Made by a program: the position numbers and the translations under genes. A model generated the notes under the pieces. That model saw nothing but the letters and a program-made list of their open reading frames with translations, did not search any database and was not told where the DNA came from. Shown one piece after another: positions 26,542-36,236 of a stretch of 64,000 nucleotides of DNA (positions within the stretch are counted from its first letter, which is position 1; each line of letters begins with the position of its first letter). The DNA lies in the NCBI GenBank assembly GCA_963750045.1, contig CAVVPD010000006.1, forward strand, positions 62,001 to 126,000, written 5' to 3'. The DNA is from DASUAS01 sp963750045. GTDB taxonomy: Bacteria > Actinomycetota > Acidimicrobiia > IMCC26256 > DASPTH01.

Positions 26542-27825
26542 ATGCGGGTCGACGACATGATCTTCGTGAGCGTGGACGACCACGTGGTCGAGCCCGCCGA
26601 CCTCTTCGACGGCCGGATGCCGGCGAAGTACGCCGACCAGGCCCCGCGCGTGGTGCGCAACGAGCGGGGCGACGACGTCTGGGTCTTCGACGGCCAGGAC
26701 ATCCCCAACATCGGGCTCAACGCAGTGGCCGGACGACCGAAGGAGGAGTACGGGATCGATCCGACCTCCTTCCAGGAGATGCGCCCCGGGTGCTTCGACG
26801 TGCACGAGCGGGTGAAGGACATGAGCGCGGGCGGGGTGCTGGCGTCCATGAACTTCCCGTCGTTCCCGTCGTTCTCGGGCCGGTTGTTCCTCCCGACCTC
26901 CGACAAGGAGCTCGCGGCGTCGGTCGTGCGGGCCTACAACGACTGGCACATCGACGGCTGGTGCGGTGCGTACCCCGACCGGTTCATCCCCATGGCGCTG
27001 CCGATGCTCTGGGATCCCGAGGCCACCGCGCGCGAAGTGCGCCGCGTCGCCGAGAAGGGTTGCCGCTCCCTCACGTTCACCGAGAATCCGGCGAAGCTCG
27101 GGCTGCCGAGCTTCCACGCCGACCATTGGGACCCGGTGTGGCGGGCCTTGGTGGAGACGGGGTCGATCCTCAACATCCACCTCGGTTCGTCGGGGCAGCT
27201 CGCGATGACCGCACCGGACGCCCCGATCGACGTGATGATCACGCTCCAACCCATGAACATCTGCATGGCCGCAGCCGACCTGCTGTGGTCCCGGGTCCTG
27301 CGGGAGTACCCCGACCTGCGCATCGCCCTGTCGGAGGGCGGCACCGGATGGATCCCGTACTTCCTCGACCGTCTCGACCGTACCTACGACATGCACCACC
27401 TCTGGACCGGCCAGGACTTCGGTCCCGAGCTCCCGAGCGAGGTGTTCCGGCGCCACTTCCTCACCTGCTTCATCGCCGACCCGGTGGGCCTCCACCTGCG
27501 CGACGACATCGGCGTCGAGAACATCTGCTGGGAGATGGACTACCCGCACTCGGACTCCTCGTGGCCGGAGGCGCCCGAGGAGTTCCACGAAATGTGCGGG
27601 CGCTTCGGCGTGACCGACCGGGAGATGAACCTGATCAGCCACGAGAACGCGATGCGCTGGTACCAGTTCGAACCGTTCGCCGTCCGGCCCCGCGAGCAGT
27701 GCACCGTCGCGGCGCTGCGGGCCGAGGTGGCCGGTCACGACGTGTCGGTCCGCGTCTACGACACCGGGCGTTTCGAGCGGTCGCGCATCAGCCTCGGCGA
27801 GCTGCAGGAACGGGCCACGGCCTGA
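26542..27825 (+). CDS. Amidohydrolase family protein (PF04909 type)
   Basis: This 427-residue TIM-barrel hydrolase starts at ATG 26542 behind GAGGAG. It has SVDDHVVEPADLF (about residue 10, metal-binding DxH), MRPGCFDVHERVKDMSAGGV (about 80), ILNIHLGSSG (about 211) and EMDYPHSDSSWPE (about 332, terminal Asp). It is very similar in order and wording to the gene at 36237, for example NxGLNAVAG and the MRPGCFDVHER block. It is probably the first gene of a run ending at 32601. Reaction unknown. Confidence 0.86.
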   Translation: MRVDDMIFVSVDDHVVEPADLFDGRMPAKYADQAPRVVRNERGDDVWVFDGQDIPNIGLNAVAGRPKEEYGIDPTSFQEMRPGCFDVHERVKDMSAGGVLASMNFPSFPSFSGRLFLPTSDKELAASVVRAYNDWHIDGWCGAYPDRFIPMALPMLWDPEATAREVRRVAEKGCRSLTFTENPAKLGLPSFHADHWDPVWRALVETGSILNIHLGSSGQLAMTAPDAPIDVMITLQPMNICMAAADLLWSRVLREYPDLRIALSEGGTGWIPYFLDRLDRTYDMHHLWTGQDFGPELPSEVFRRHFLTCFIADPVGLHLRDDIGVENICWEMDYPHSDSSWPEAPEEFHEMCGRFGVTDREMNLISHENAMRWYQFEPFAVRPREQCTVAALRAEVAGHDVSVRVYDTGRFERSRISLGELQERATA

Positions 27826-27853
27826 GCCCGGGCGCGGCTCGGAGCGGTCTGGA

Positions 27854-27864
27854 TAACATATACG
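27854..27864 (+). promoter_or_regulatory. Possible leaderless promoter of the ThDP enzyme gene
   Basis: An AT-rich patch, TAACATATACG, ends four bases before ATG 27869 and stands out in this G/C-rich sequence. TAACAT (27854-27859) fits the actinobacterial TAnnnT -10 form. No ribosome site is seen in front of the ATG, which is consistent with a leaderless transcript. Confidence 0.4.
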
Positions 27865-27868
27865 TTCT

Positions 27869-29479
27869 ATGGGGACCAGCCCGGTGGAACGGATGACGGG
27901 GGGCCGGGCGCTCGCCCGCCAACTCGCGCGCGAAGGCGTCGAGGTCGTGTTCGGCCTGCCCGGTGACCAGACGATGTACGCCCTCGACGGCCTCTACGAC
28001 GTGCCCTCGGTCCGGTTCGTCACCACCCGCCACGAGCAGGCCACCACCTACATGGCCGACGGGTACGCCCGCGCGGGAGGCCGCCCCGGCGTCGCGTTCG
28101 TCGTCCCGGGTGTGGGGATCTACAACGCGGGCGCCGGCCTCGCGACCGCGTGGGCGTCGTCGTCGCCGGTCGTGCTCATCGCCGGCCAGATCAACCGCGA
28201 CGCGATCGGCAAAGGGCTCGGCCTGCTGCACGAGATCGACGATCAGCTCGATCTCGTGCGCCCCGTCACGTCGTGGCAGCGGCGCGCGCTGACCGCCTCG
28301 GAGATCGCCGACACCGTGCACGAGGCGTTCGAACGCGTGCAACGCGGTCGCCGGCGGCCGGTGGAGATCGAGATGCCGCCGGAGGCGTTCATCGAGGAAG
28401 CCGACGTCGCGCTCCCTGATGCCGCCGACGACATCCGGCTCGCCGCGGATCCTGCCGATGTCGAGCGGGCCGCGGCGGTGCTCGCCGGCGCGGAACGACC
28501 GCTGATCTGGGCCGGCGGGGGAGTGGTGCTCGGCGACGCCGGCGCGCAGCTCACCGCGGTGGCCGAGTTCCTCCAGGCGGCGGTCGTCACGACGCGTCAG
28601 GGCAAGGGCGCGATCGACGACCGCCATCCACTTTCGGTCGGCACCGCATGGGTCAACACGCGTCTCCAACCGCTGCTCGACGACGCCGACGTGATCCTGG
28701 CGGTGGGCACGCACTTCCTCGGGAGCAACGTCGCGGTGGGCAAGGTCGTGGTCCACGTCGACGTCGACCCCGATGAGATCGGACGGCACGTCGCCGATCC
28801 CGTCGCCGTGGTCGGTGACGCGGCGCCGACGCTCGACCTCCTCCTCGCCGAGCTCCAGAAGCGCAGCGACCCGCACCCGAGTCGTACCGCCGAGACCCAC
28901 GCGATGCGGGCTCGGGTGGAGGAGCAACTCCGGGGCGTGGGACCTCAGGCGGCGATGGTCGACCAGCTGCGGGCTGCGGTACCCGACGACGGGATCCTCG
29001 TGCCCTGCACCACGACCATGGGCTACATGACGCACATGCTCTACCCCGCGTATGCCCCGCGCACCTATCTCTCCACCTCCTACATGGGCACGCTCGGGTT
29101 CGGCTTCCCCGCCGCGCTCGGCGCCAAGGTCGCCCGCCCCGACGTGCCCGTCGTCTGCGTCACCGGCGACGGGGGCTTCCTCTTCGCGGCGACGGAGCTG
29201 GCGACCGCGATGCAGTACGGCATCAACACCGTCACGATCGTCTACAACGACGGTGCCTACGGCAACTCGAACCGCGACCAGCGTGAGCGGTTCCACGGTC
29301 GTGAGATCGGCACCACACTGCGCAACCCCGACTTCGTGAAGTTCGCCGAGTCGTTCGGCGCCGACGGCGTGAAGCTGTCGCTGGGCGCCGACGTCGGCCC
29401 CGCGGTGCGCGAGGCCATCGGCAACGACCGCCCCACCGTCATCGAGGTGCCGATGGATCGGCTGCCGTCACCGTTCTGA
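27869..29479 (+). CDS. ThDP-dependent enzyme, acetolactate synthase/benzoylformate decarboxylase-like
   Basis: This 536-residue enzyme has the three-domain ThDP decarboxylase fold. The N-terminal domain has FGLPGDQTMYALDGL (about residue 30) and the catalytic Glu in TTRHEQATTYMADGYAR (about 54). The central domain spans about 190-330. The C-terminal ThDP motif is VTGDGGFLFAATE (about 430), ending in YNDGAYGN (about 456). It may decarboxylate, ligate or cleave a 2-oxo- or 2-hydroxyacyl substrate; true acetolactate synthase is less likely in this setting. A dioxygenase gene follows 17 bp downstream with a good ribosome site. Confidence 0.85.
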   Translation: MGTSPVERMTGGRALARQLAREGVEVVFGLPGDQTMYALDGLYDVPSVRFVTTRHEQATTYMADGYARAGGRPGVAFVVPGVGIYNAGAGLATAWASSSPVVLIAGQINRDAIGKGLGLLHEIDDQLDLVRPVTSWQRRALTASEIADTVHEAFERVQRGRRRPVEIEMPPEAFIEEADVALPDAADDIRLAADPADVERAAAVLAGAERPLIWAGGGVVLGDAGAQLTAVAEFLQAAVVTTRQGKGAIDDRHPLSVGTAWVNTRLQPLLDDADVILAVGTHFLGSNVAVGKVVVHVDVDPDEIGRHVADPVAVVGDAAPTLDLLLAELQKRSDPHPSRTAETHAMRARVEEQLRGVGPQAAMVDQLRAAVPDDGILVPCTTTMGYMTHMLYPAYAPRTYLSTSYMGTLGFGFPAALGAKVARPDVPVVCVTGDGGFLFAATELATAMQYGINTVTIVYNDGAYGNSNRDQRERFHGREIGTTLRNPDFVKFAESFGADGVKLSLGADVGPAVREAIGNDRPTVIEVPMDRLPSPF

Positions 29480-29496
29480 CCGAGAGGAGTGGCGCG

Positions 29497-30309
29497 ATGA
29501 CCACCGTTGCGGGACCCACGACCGGCATCACCGTCGCCCGACAGGCCGGCGCGCTCGGAGCGATCGTCACCGGCGTCGACCTCGCGGCCGACGTGGACGC
29601 GACCGTGTTCACGCTCCTCCACGACGCGCTGCTCGAGCACTCGGTGATCTGCATCCGGGGTCAGGCGCACATCACCCCGGACGACCAGGTGGCGTTCTCG
29701 GCGCGGTGGGGACGCATCGAGCCCCATCCGTACGTACCCCCGATCGAGGGGCATCCCGAGATCATCAAGGTCTACGACCCGAACCCGATCACCGTGACCT
29801 GGCACGCCGACTTCACCTACGCCAAGCAGCCGCCGGCGATCAGCCTGCTGCTCGCGCGGGTGATCCCGCCCTACGGCGGCGACACGATGTTCTCGAACGG
29901 GTACCTGGCGTACGAGCACCTGTCATCGGGGATGCGCGCGACGCTCGACGGCATGCGCGCGGTGCACTACGCGACGCAGTTGGCGATCGACAGCGGGATG
30001 CCCGAGGACGAGATCGTCAACTCGCATCCGGTGGTGTGCACGCACCCCGAGACGGGTCGGCGCGCACTGTTCGTCAACGACAATTACACGCGCCATTTCG
30101 ACGGCTGGTCGGTAGACGACAGCCAGCCGTTGCTCGACTACCTCTACGCCCAGTTCGCGCGGTTCGAGTACACGTGGCGCCATCGCTGGCAGGAGGGTGA
30201 CCTGCTCATCTGGGACAACCGTTGCGTGCAGCACGCGGTGGTCGGCGACACCCGGGGTCAGGAACGCGTGCTGCACCGCACCACCATCGCAGGAGACACA
30301 CCGCGATGA
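29497..30309 (+). CDS. TauD/TfdA-family 2-oxoglutarate-dependent dioxygenase
   Basis: This 270-residue Fe(II)/2-oxoglutarate dioxygenase has WHADFTY (His about 103, Asp about 105), the distal histidine in CVQHAVVGDTRG (about 246), and arginines in QERVLHRTT for 2-oxoglutarate. ATG 29497 follows GAGAGGAG. It is related to the dioxygenase at 12627, which sits by a P450; here the neighbours are a ThDP enzyme and an amidohydrolase, so its substrate may be a later intermediate. Its stop overlaps the next ATG by four bases. Confidence 0.88.
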   Translation: MTTVAGPTTGITVARQAGALGAIVTGVDLAADVDATVFTLLHDALLEHSVICIRGQAHITPDDQVAFSARWGRIEPHPYVPPIEGHPEIIKVYDPNPITVTWHADFTYAKQPPAISLLLARVIPPYGGDTMFSNGYLAYEHLSSGMRATLDGMRAVHYATQLAIDSGMPEDEIVNSHPVVCTHPETGRRALFVNDNYTRHFDGWSVDDSQPLLDYLYAQFARFEYTWRHRWQEGDLLIWDNRCVQHAVVGDTRGQERVLHRTTIAGDTPR

Positions 30310-31508
30310 CCGAGATCCCCTGGATCGTCAGCCTCGACGACCACGTCGTCGAACCCCCCGACATCTGGACCGGTCGGCTCCCGGCGAAGTACCGCGAGAT
30401 CGGGCCCCGCATCGTGTTCGCGCCCCCGGGCACGCCGGTCCTCGACGGCGGTGGCTACCGTGAGGCGCCCGGCACCGACGGCGAACCGGTGGCGTGGTGG
30501 TTCTACGAGGACCAGCAGTACTCGGTGAAGCGGCTCATCGCCGCCGCCGGCTACCCGGCCGAGGAGATCGGCTTCGACGGCATCACCTTCGAGCAGATGC
30601 GGCCGGGGTGCTGGCAGCCCCAGGCCCGCATCGACGACATGACCATGAACCACGTCGAGGCGTCGCTCTGCTTCCCGAACTACCCCCGGTTCTGCGGCCA
30701 GATCTTCCTCAAGGGCAAGGACAAGGAGCTCGCCCGGCTCTGTGTCGAGGCCTACAACGACTGGATGGTCGACGAGTGGTGCGGGGACAGCGGTGGCCGG
30801 CTCATCCCGCTGTGCCTGATCCCGCTGTGGGACGTCGAGCTCGCCGCCGCCGAGGTGCGCCGGAACGCGGCGCGTGGCGTGCGTGCGGTGTGCTTCTCCG
30901 AGCTCCCGCCCTGGCTCGGCCTGGCGAGCATCCACTCCGGCGCCTGGGACCCGTTCTTCGCCGCATGCGCGGAGACCGGCACCGTGGTCGCGATGCACAT
31001 CGGCTCGGGCACGAAGACGATCAACTCGTCGGAGGACGCGCCCGACGCGGTGCAGGCCACCAACATGTTCGCCAACAGCGCGCTGTCGTTGATCGACTTC
31101 CTGTTCTCGGGCGTGCTCGTGCGCTTCCCCGATCTGCAGCTGTTGTACGCGGAGGCGCAGATCGGCTGGATCCCGTACGTGCTCGAACGAGTCGACGACG
31201 TGTGGGACGTGCACCGCGGTTGGAGCGGGAGCCAGGTGAAGGTGACCGAACCGCCATCGCAGTACTACTACCGTCAGGTCGTGAGCTGCTTCTTCAAGGA
31301 CGGTGTCGGCGTCGAGAACCTCGACCGCGTCGGACGGGGGAACATCGCGTTCGAGACCGACTACCCGCACCAGGACGGCACGTGGCCGAACACGCACCAG
31401 GTCGCGAAGGAGCTGTTCGGCGACCTCGACGCGCCGACCGTGCACCAGATCGTGCGCGGCAACGCCATCCGGTTGCTCGGCCTCGAGCTGGGTGACGGGC
31501 CCGCGTGA
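30306..31508 (+). CDS. Amidohydrolase family protein (PF04909 type)
   Basis: This 400-residue TIM-barrel hydrolase starts at ATG 30306, overlapping the dioxygenase stop. It has SLDDHVVEPPDIWTGRLPAK (residues 9-28), FEQMRPGCWQPQARIDDM (about 98), VVAMHIGSGTKT (about 227) and FETDYPHQDGTW (about 351). It resembles the 26542 and 36237 proteins but has an insertion with GEPVAWWFYEDQQYS near residue 60. It belongs to the ThDP-dioxygenase-amidohydrolase-Ldh operon. Reaction unknown. Confidence 0.85.
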   Translation: MTEIPWIVSLDDHVVEPPDIWTGRLPAKYREIGPRIVFAPPGTPVLDGGGYREAPGTDGEPVAWWFYEDQQYSVKRLIAAAGYPAEEIGFDGITFEQMRPGCWQPQARIDDMTMNHVEASLCFPNYPRFCGQIFLKGKDKELARLCVEAYNDWMVDEWCGDSGGRLIPLCLIPLWDVELAAAEVRRNAARGVRAVCFSELPPWLGLASIHSGAWDPFFAACAETGTVVAMHIGSGTKTINSSEDAPDAVQATNMFANSALSLIDFLFSGVLVRFPDLQLLYAEAQIGWIPYVLERVDDVWDVHRGWSGSQVKVTEPPSQYYYRQVVSCFFKDGVGVENLDRVGRGNIAFETDYPHQDGTWPNTHQVAKELFGDLDAPTVHQIVRGNAIRLLGLELGDGPA

Positions 31509-32601
31509 CCGCTCGAGCGCGACCGCGACCACCGTCGTCCGCGAACCGGTCCTCCGCGCTCAGCTCGAGCGGATGCTCGGCGCGCTCGGCGTGCCGGCTG
31601 AGCAGGCCGTCGTCGTGGCCGACAACCTCGTCGAGGCCGACCTGCGCGGTGTCGACTCCCACGGCTCGCACCTCATGGCCCTCTACGACGGGCGCGTGCG
31701 CAGCGGTCATCTCCGGCCGGTCACCACGGTCACGACGCTCGACGACCAGGGGTCCACCGTCCGCCTCGACGGCGGTCTCGGCTTCGGACAGGTCGCAGGC
31801 ACGGCCGCGGTCGACCTGGCGGTCGAGCGGGCACGCGAGCACGGGATGGCCACGGTGTCGGTGCGCGAGCTCACCCACCTCGGCGCGCTCGGCTACTACA
31901 CGATGCGCGCGGCGGCCCGGGGGTTCTTCGCCATGGCGTTCCAGAACGGCGGCATGGTCGTCCCGCCCTTCGGCGGGACGACCAGCCTGTTCTCCACCAA
32001 CCCGTTCTCGTACGCGGTGCCGGCGGGGACGGAGCCCGACATCGTCTACGACATCGCCACGACGGCCGCCGCGGGCAACAAGATCCTGCTCGCGCGCAAA
32101 CGCGGTGACGCGTCGATCCCCGAGGGATGGGCCAACGACGAACACGGCGTGCCGACCACCGATCCGAACGCGGCGTCGATGCTCCAGCTGCAGTGGTTCG
32201 GCGGCCACAAGGGTTTCGGCATCGGGTTGCTCGTCGAGATCATGTCGGGGCTGCTCGCCGACAGCTGCTTCGGTGCGACCGAGCACACCGAGTCGGAGCT
32301 CGGCGGGTTCGACCGCATCGCGAAGGGCGCGAGCTTCGTGGTGCTCGACGTGAGCCGGTTCCTCCCGCTCGACCGGTTCCGCGCGCACGTCGACCGGTTG
32401 ATCGCCGACGTGCACGGCTCCGCGTTGGCACCCGGCGTGGAGCGGATCTACGTGCCGGGCGAGATCGAGGCGGCGCGCCGCGAGGAGCGCCGGCGGGCGG
32501 GGATCCCGTTGTCGAGCTCGCTCGTCGCCGAGCTCGACGCCCTCGCGGCCTCCCTCGACTGCCCACCGATCGCGCGCGGGCACGAGTCCGCCCCGGCCTG
32601 A
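31492..32601 (+). CDS. Malate/L-lactate dehydrogenase (Ldh2) family oxidoreductase
   Basis: This 369-residue NAD(P)-dependent oxidoreductase is of the Ldh/malate/L-lactate/ureidoglycolate family, which is unrelated to Rossmann MDH. Typical features are ADLRGVDSHGSHLMALY (about residue 50, catalytic His), HLGALGYYTMRAA (about 127), GTTSLFSTNPFSYAVPAG (about 163) and GHKGFGIGLLVEIMSGLL (about 239). GTG 31492 gives a 17-bp overlap with the amidohydrolase gene; no other start codon lies before the conserved part. It should interconvert a 2-hydroxyacid and a 2-oxoacid, consistent with a ThDP enzyme in the same operon. Confidence 0.85.
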   Translation: MTGPRDRSSATATTVVREPVLRAQLERMLGALGVPAEQAVVVADNLVEADLRGVDSHGSHLMALYDGRVRSGHLRPVTTVTTLDDQGSTVRLDGGLGFGQVAGTAAVDLAVERAREHGMATVSVRELTHLGALGYYTMRAAARGFFAMAFQNGGMVVPPFGGTTSLFSTNPFSYAVPAGTEPDIVYDIATTAAAGNKILLARKRGDASIPEGWANDEHGVPTTDPNAASMLQLQWFGGHKGFGIGLLVEIMSGLLADSCFGATEHTESELGGFDRIAKGASFVVLDVSRFLPLDRFRAHVDRLIADVHGSALAPGVERIYVPGEIEAARREERRRAGIPLSSSLVAELDALAASLDCPPIARGHESAPA

Positions 32602-32618
32602 CTCCCGCGGGGCGACGG

Positions 32619-34901
32619 CTATTCGCTGTGCAGGAGCGAGCGGGCGACCTCGCCGTCGTCGAGCCGCGCGGCGTGGCCCGTGTCGATGGTCACGGCGTGG
32701 AGGGTCCCGGTCCAGCGGAACGGCGTCTCGTAGTCGTCCGACACCGGGAGGCCGCGGTCGTACCCGAGCGCGAGCATCGTGCCGCCGTGTTGCCAGACGA
32801 CCGGAACCGGAATGGGGAGCACCGCGTGCTCGAGCACCTCGTCGTCGCGGAGCAGCGTGAGCGTCGGACCGTTCCCGCCGGCGGGCGCGTAGACGCACGA
32901 GAGCGTGTGGCGGCCTGCAGGCAGCGCCGCGGCGGTCGTGACCTTGGCGGCGTCGCCGCCGCGGTTCAACGCGAAGACGAGCCGGCCGTCGCGCACGAAG
33001 AACGCGCAGCCACCGGTCCAGTCGCCGATCGCGCAGAGGATGCCTTCGACGTCGCCGTCGGGGATCTCGACGTCTGCGGTGATGCGGAACCCGCCGAAGA
33101 GGCGCGCCACCGACTCGTCGGGCACGAGACCGCCCGCGGGGCGGTACACCACGTGCTCGCCCGGCGCGTTGGGCGACGGGATGACGGCAGCGAAGCGCCC
33201 GATCAGCTCGTCGACGAGCGGGAAGACCTGGTTGCGCTCGGCTTCGCTGGTCCAGAGCTCCTGTAGCTCGCGGAGCACGTCGGGATGCTCGGCCGCGAGG
33301 TCGTGGGCCTCCGAGAAGTCGTCGGCGAGACGGAAGAGCGACCACGTGTCGTCGGCGAAGACCCGGCTCCCCTCCAACAGCTTCTCTTCGTCCATCACGC
33401 CCTTGGACACGTGATCGGTGGTCGCCTTCCAGCCGTCGGCGACGATCGAGCGCGAACCCAGCATCTCGAAGTACTGCACGCGGCGTGGATCGGGGGCGCC
33501 CGGATCGGCGAAGGTCTCGCGGATGGTCGTGCCGTCGAAGCGCTGTTGCGCCACACCGTCGACCGCCTGTGGCGGGGTCACCCCGCACGCGTCGAGCACG
33601 GTCGGCATGAGGTCGACGGCGTGCACGAACTGGTCGCGGATCTCACCGTGGGCTTCGATGCCCGCCGGCCAGTGCACGATCAGCGGCGTGCGCGTGCCGC
33701 CGAGCCACGTGTAGCGCTTCCACAGCCGCAACGGTGTGTTGCCCGCCCACGCCCAACCCCAGGAGTAGTGGGGATAGGAGCGCACGCCGCCGAGCTCGTC
33801 GGCCCACTCGAGGTTCTGCTCGACCGTCTCGGGGATGTGCTCGGTGAAGCGATGCTCGTTGAACGTGCCCAACGCACCACCCTCGCCGCTCGCGCCGTTG
33901 TCGGAGACGAGCATCACGAGCGTGTCGTCGAGGATGCCGATCTCCTCGAGCGCGTCGAGCACGCGCCCGATCTGGGCGTCGGTGTGCGTGAGGAACCCGG
34001 CGAACACCTCTTGCTGGTGGGCGAGCATCCGTCGTGCGTCGGGAGAGAGCGCGTCCCATTCCTGGATCCAGCTCGGACGCGGCGGGAGCACGGTGCCGTC
34101 GGGCACCACTCCGGTGGCCAGCTGGCGGGCGAACACCTCGTCACGCCAGCGCTCCCAGCCCTGGTCGAAGGCCCCGCGGTAGGGCTCGATCCACTCGGCG
34201 GCCACGTGGTGCGGTGCATGCATCGCGCCGAGTGCGAAGTAGAGGAAGAACGGCCGATCGGCTGCGGCCTCGTGCTGGCGCTGCACGTACACGATCGCGC
34301 GGTCGGCGAGGTCCTCGGTCAGGTGGTACCCCTCGGCCGCGGTACGAGGCGGCTCGACGTAGTCGTTGTCCTGCACGAGGTGCGGCGACCAGTGGTTGGT
34401 GTCGCCCTGGAGGAACCCGTAATAGCGCTCGAACCCGAAGCCGAGCGGCCACCGGTCGAACGGACCCGCGTGCGAGCGCTCTCCACCCGGCACCAGGTGC
34501 CACTTGCCGACGGCCATCGTGTTGTACCCCGCGTCGCGCAGCAACCGGGGGAGCGTCGCGGCTGATCTCGGCACGCGCCCTGTGTAGCCGGGAAAGGCCA
34601 TCGGGATGTCGGTGAGGAATCCCAACCCCACCGCGTGGTGGTTCCGCCCGGTGAGCAGGCACGCGCGCGTCGGTGAGCAGAGGCTCGTCACGTGGAAGCG
34701 GTTGTAGCGGAGCCCACGCTCGGCCAGTCGATCGACGTTGGGCGTCGCGATTCCGGAGCCGAAACATCCGAGCTGTCCGAACCCGAGATCGTCGAGCACG
34801 ATGAGGACGACGTTCGGCGCGTCGTGGCCCGGCCGCGGGAGCGAGTAGTCGCCGGGGACGGATTCGGCGATCGAGGGCCGGGTGACGGGCTGGGTGCTCA
34901 T
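32619..34901 (-). CDS. Arylsulfatase-type sulfatase
   Basis: This 760-residue sulfatase starts at ATG 34901. VLIVLDDLGFGQLGCFGS (about residue 31) has the Ca-binding aspartates. LCSPTRACLLTGRNHH (about 73) has the CxPxR sequence that is converted to formylglycine. Other family blocks are GKWHLVPGG (about 130), ALGAMHAPHH (about 226) and MLVSDNGASGEGG (about 330). The C-terminal module from about residue 590 ends with WQHGGTMLALGYDRGLPV. There is no signal peptide, so a cytoplasmic sulfate ester substrate such as a steroid sulfate is plausible but not shown. A relic of a sister gene lies at 4568. Confidence 0.9.
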   Translation of the reverse strand: MSTQPVTRPSIAESVPGDYSLPRPGHDAPNVVLIVLDDLGFGQLGCFGSGIATPNVDRLAERGLRYNRFHVTSLCSPTRACLLTGRNHHAVGLGFLTDIPMAFPGYTGRVPRSAATLPRLLRDAGYNTMAVGKWHLVPGGERSHAGPFDRWPLGFGFERYYGFLQGDTNHWSPHLVQDNDYVEPPRTAAEGYHLTEDLADRAIVYVQRQHEAAADRPFFLYFALGAMHAPHHVAAEWIEPYRGAFDQGWERWRDEVFARQLATGVVPDGTVLPPRPSWIQEWDALSPDARRMLAHQQEVFAGFLTHTDAQIGRVLDALEEIGILDDTLVMLVSDNGASGEGGALGTFNEHRFTEHIPETVEQNLEWADELGGVRSYPHYSWGWAWAGNTPLRLWKRYTWLGGTRTPLIVHWPAGIEAHGEIRDQFVHAVDLMPTVLDACGVTPPQAVDGVAQQRFDGTTIRETFADPGAPDPRRVQYFEMLGSRSIVADGWKATTDHVSKGVMDEEKLLEGSRVFADDTWSLFRLADDFSEAHDLAAEHPDVLRELQELWTSEAERNQVFPLVDELIGRFAAVIPSPNAPGEHVVYRPAGGLVPDESVARLFGGFRITADVEIPDGDVEGILCAIGDWTGGCAFFVRDGRLVFALNRGGDAAKVTTAAALPAGRHTLSCVYAPAGGNGPTLTLLRDDEVLEHAVLPIPVPVVWQHGGTMLALGYDRGLPVSDDYETPFRWTGTLHAVTIDTGHAARLDDGEVARSLLHSE

Positions 34902-35010
34902 CGCATCTTCATACCAGGAACGTCGGGACGGGCGTCGGGCGCTGTGGGAATTTCCGGATGCTCGCCGTGTGTGGCAGGGTGATGTGCGACCGCGACCGGG
35001 GGAACACGAC

Positions 35011-36235
35011 ATGACCGACACCACGAGCGAGACGGGCCCTGCTCACGTCGACGGCACTGCCCAGATGGACATGCAGTCGCTGCTCAACCTCGCGGAACCG
35101 CAGCCGATGTACCGGGACGCACTGGCGGCGGGCGGGATCCTGCAGCCGGTCGAGGGCATGCAGATGACGTTCAGCCGCGAGCTGAGTGAATTCGTGCTGC
35201 GGAACCACGAGCTCTTCTCGTCACGGGTCGAGATGAACCTCGGCAACGTCCGCCCGATGATCCCGCTCAACGTCGACCCGCCGAACCATTCGAAGTACCG
35301 CAAGCTCATGGACCCGCTGTTCGCGCCCCGCCGGATGGACGCGCAGGAAGCGGACATCACGCGGCGGGTAAACCACTTCATGGACGCCTTCGCCGACCGG
35401 GGCGAGTGCAACTTCAGCGAGGAGTTCGCGGAGCTGTTCCCGTCGTCGGTGTTCCTCGGGCTGATGGGGCTCCCCGAGAGCGACCTTCGCACCGTCCTGC
35501 ACCTGCGTGACGGCAGCCTGCACCCCGAGAAGATCGACCCCGACGCCGCGGTCGACTTCGAGAAGCGCGCCGCGGTGATGAACGCGAACGGCGTGGAGAT
35601 CTACGAGTACTTCAACCAACAGCTCGACGAGCGCGAGCGCCGACCGACCGACGACATCCTGTCGCACTTCCTCAGCGCCGAGATCGACGGCGAGCGGCTC
35701 ACCCGCGAGGACATCCTCGACACGTGCTTCCTGTTCCTCATCGCCGGGCTCGACACCGTGAGCGACACGCTCACCTGCTACTACGCGTACCTGGCCAACC
35801 ACCCCGGGCACCGGCAACAGATCGTCGACGACCCCGACATCATCCCGGCCGCGGTCGAAGAGCTGCTGCGTTGGGAGTCGCCCGTCCCCACGGGTGTGCC
35901 GCGCGTCGCGCACGCGCGATGTGGAGCTGCCCAACGGCCAGAAGGTTCCCGAAGGCACCATGATGATGGTGAGCTACGGCGGTGCCAACGTCGACCCGAC
36001 CGAGTTCCCCGACGCGTTCGATGTGCGGTTCGATCGTGAGAAGAACGCGCACATCGCGTTCGGCGGTGGCGTGCACCGCTGCCTGGGCTCCCACCTGGCG
36101 CGACGCGAGCTGCGCATCACCCTGCGCGAGTGGCACCAGCGGATCCCCGCCTACCGGATCAAGCCCGGTCACGAGCACCTCGAGTACCCGCCGGGGCTCC
36201 GTCACGTCAAGGACCTGATGCTCGTCTGGGACTGA
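35011..36235 (+). CDS. Cytochrome P450 (frame-broken)
   Basis: This P450 of about 407 residues has the I-helix LIAGLDTVSDTLT (about residue 247), ExxR in EELLRWE (about 286) and heme loop FGGGVHRCLGSHLARRELR (Cys about 357). It starts at ATG 35011. The frame changes near 35909-35913: TGVPRVA is in one frame and TRDVELPNGQKVPEG in the next, inside GCGTCGCGCACGCGCG. Joining them restores the usual PRVATRDVEL stretch, so I suspect an indel rather than a true mutation. It faces the sulfatase gene across 109 bp and ends one base before the convergent amidohydrolase stop. Confidence 0.87.
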
Positions 36236-36236
36236 G

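Noticed and set aside
25630..27738. A 702-codon open frame on the minus strand
   Set aside because: It is antisense to the phosphotransferase and amidohydrolase genes and mostly Arg/Gly/Val-rich without motifs; in this G/C-rich DNA such antisense frames stay open by chance.
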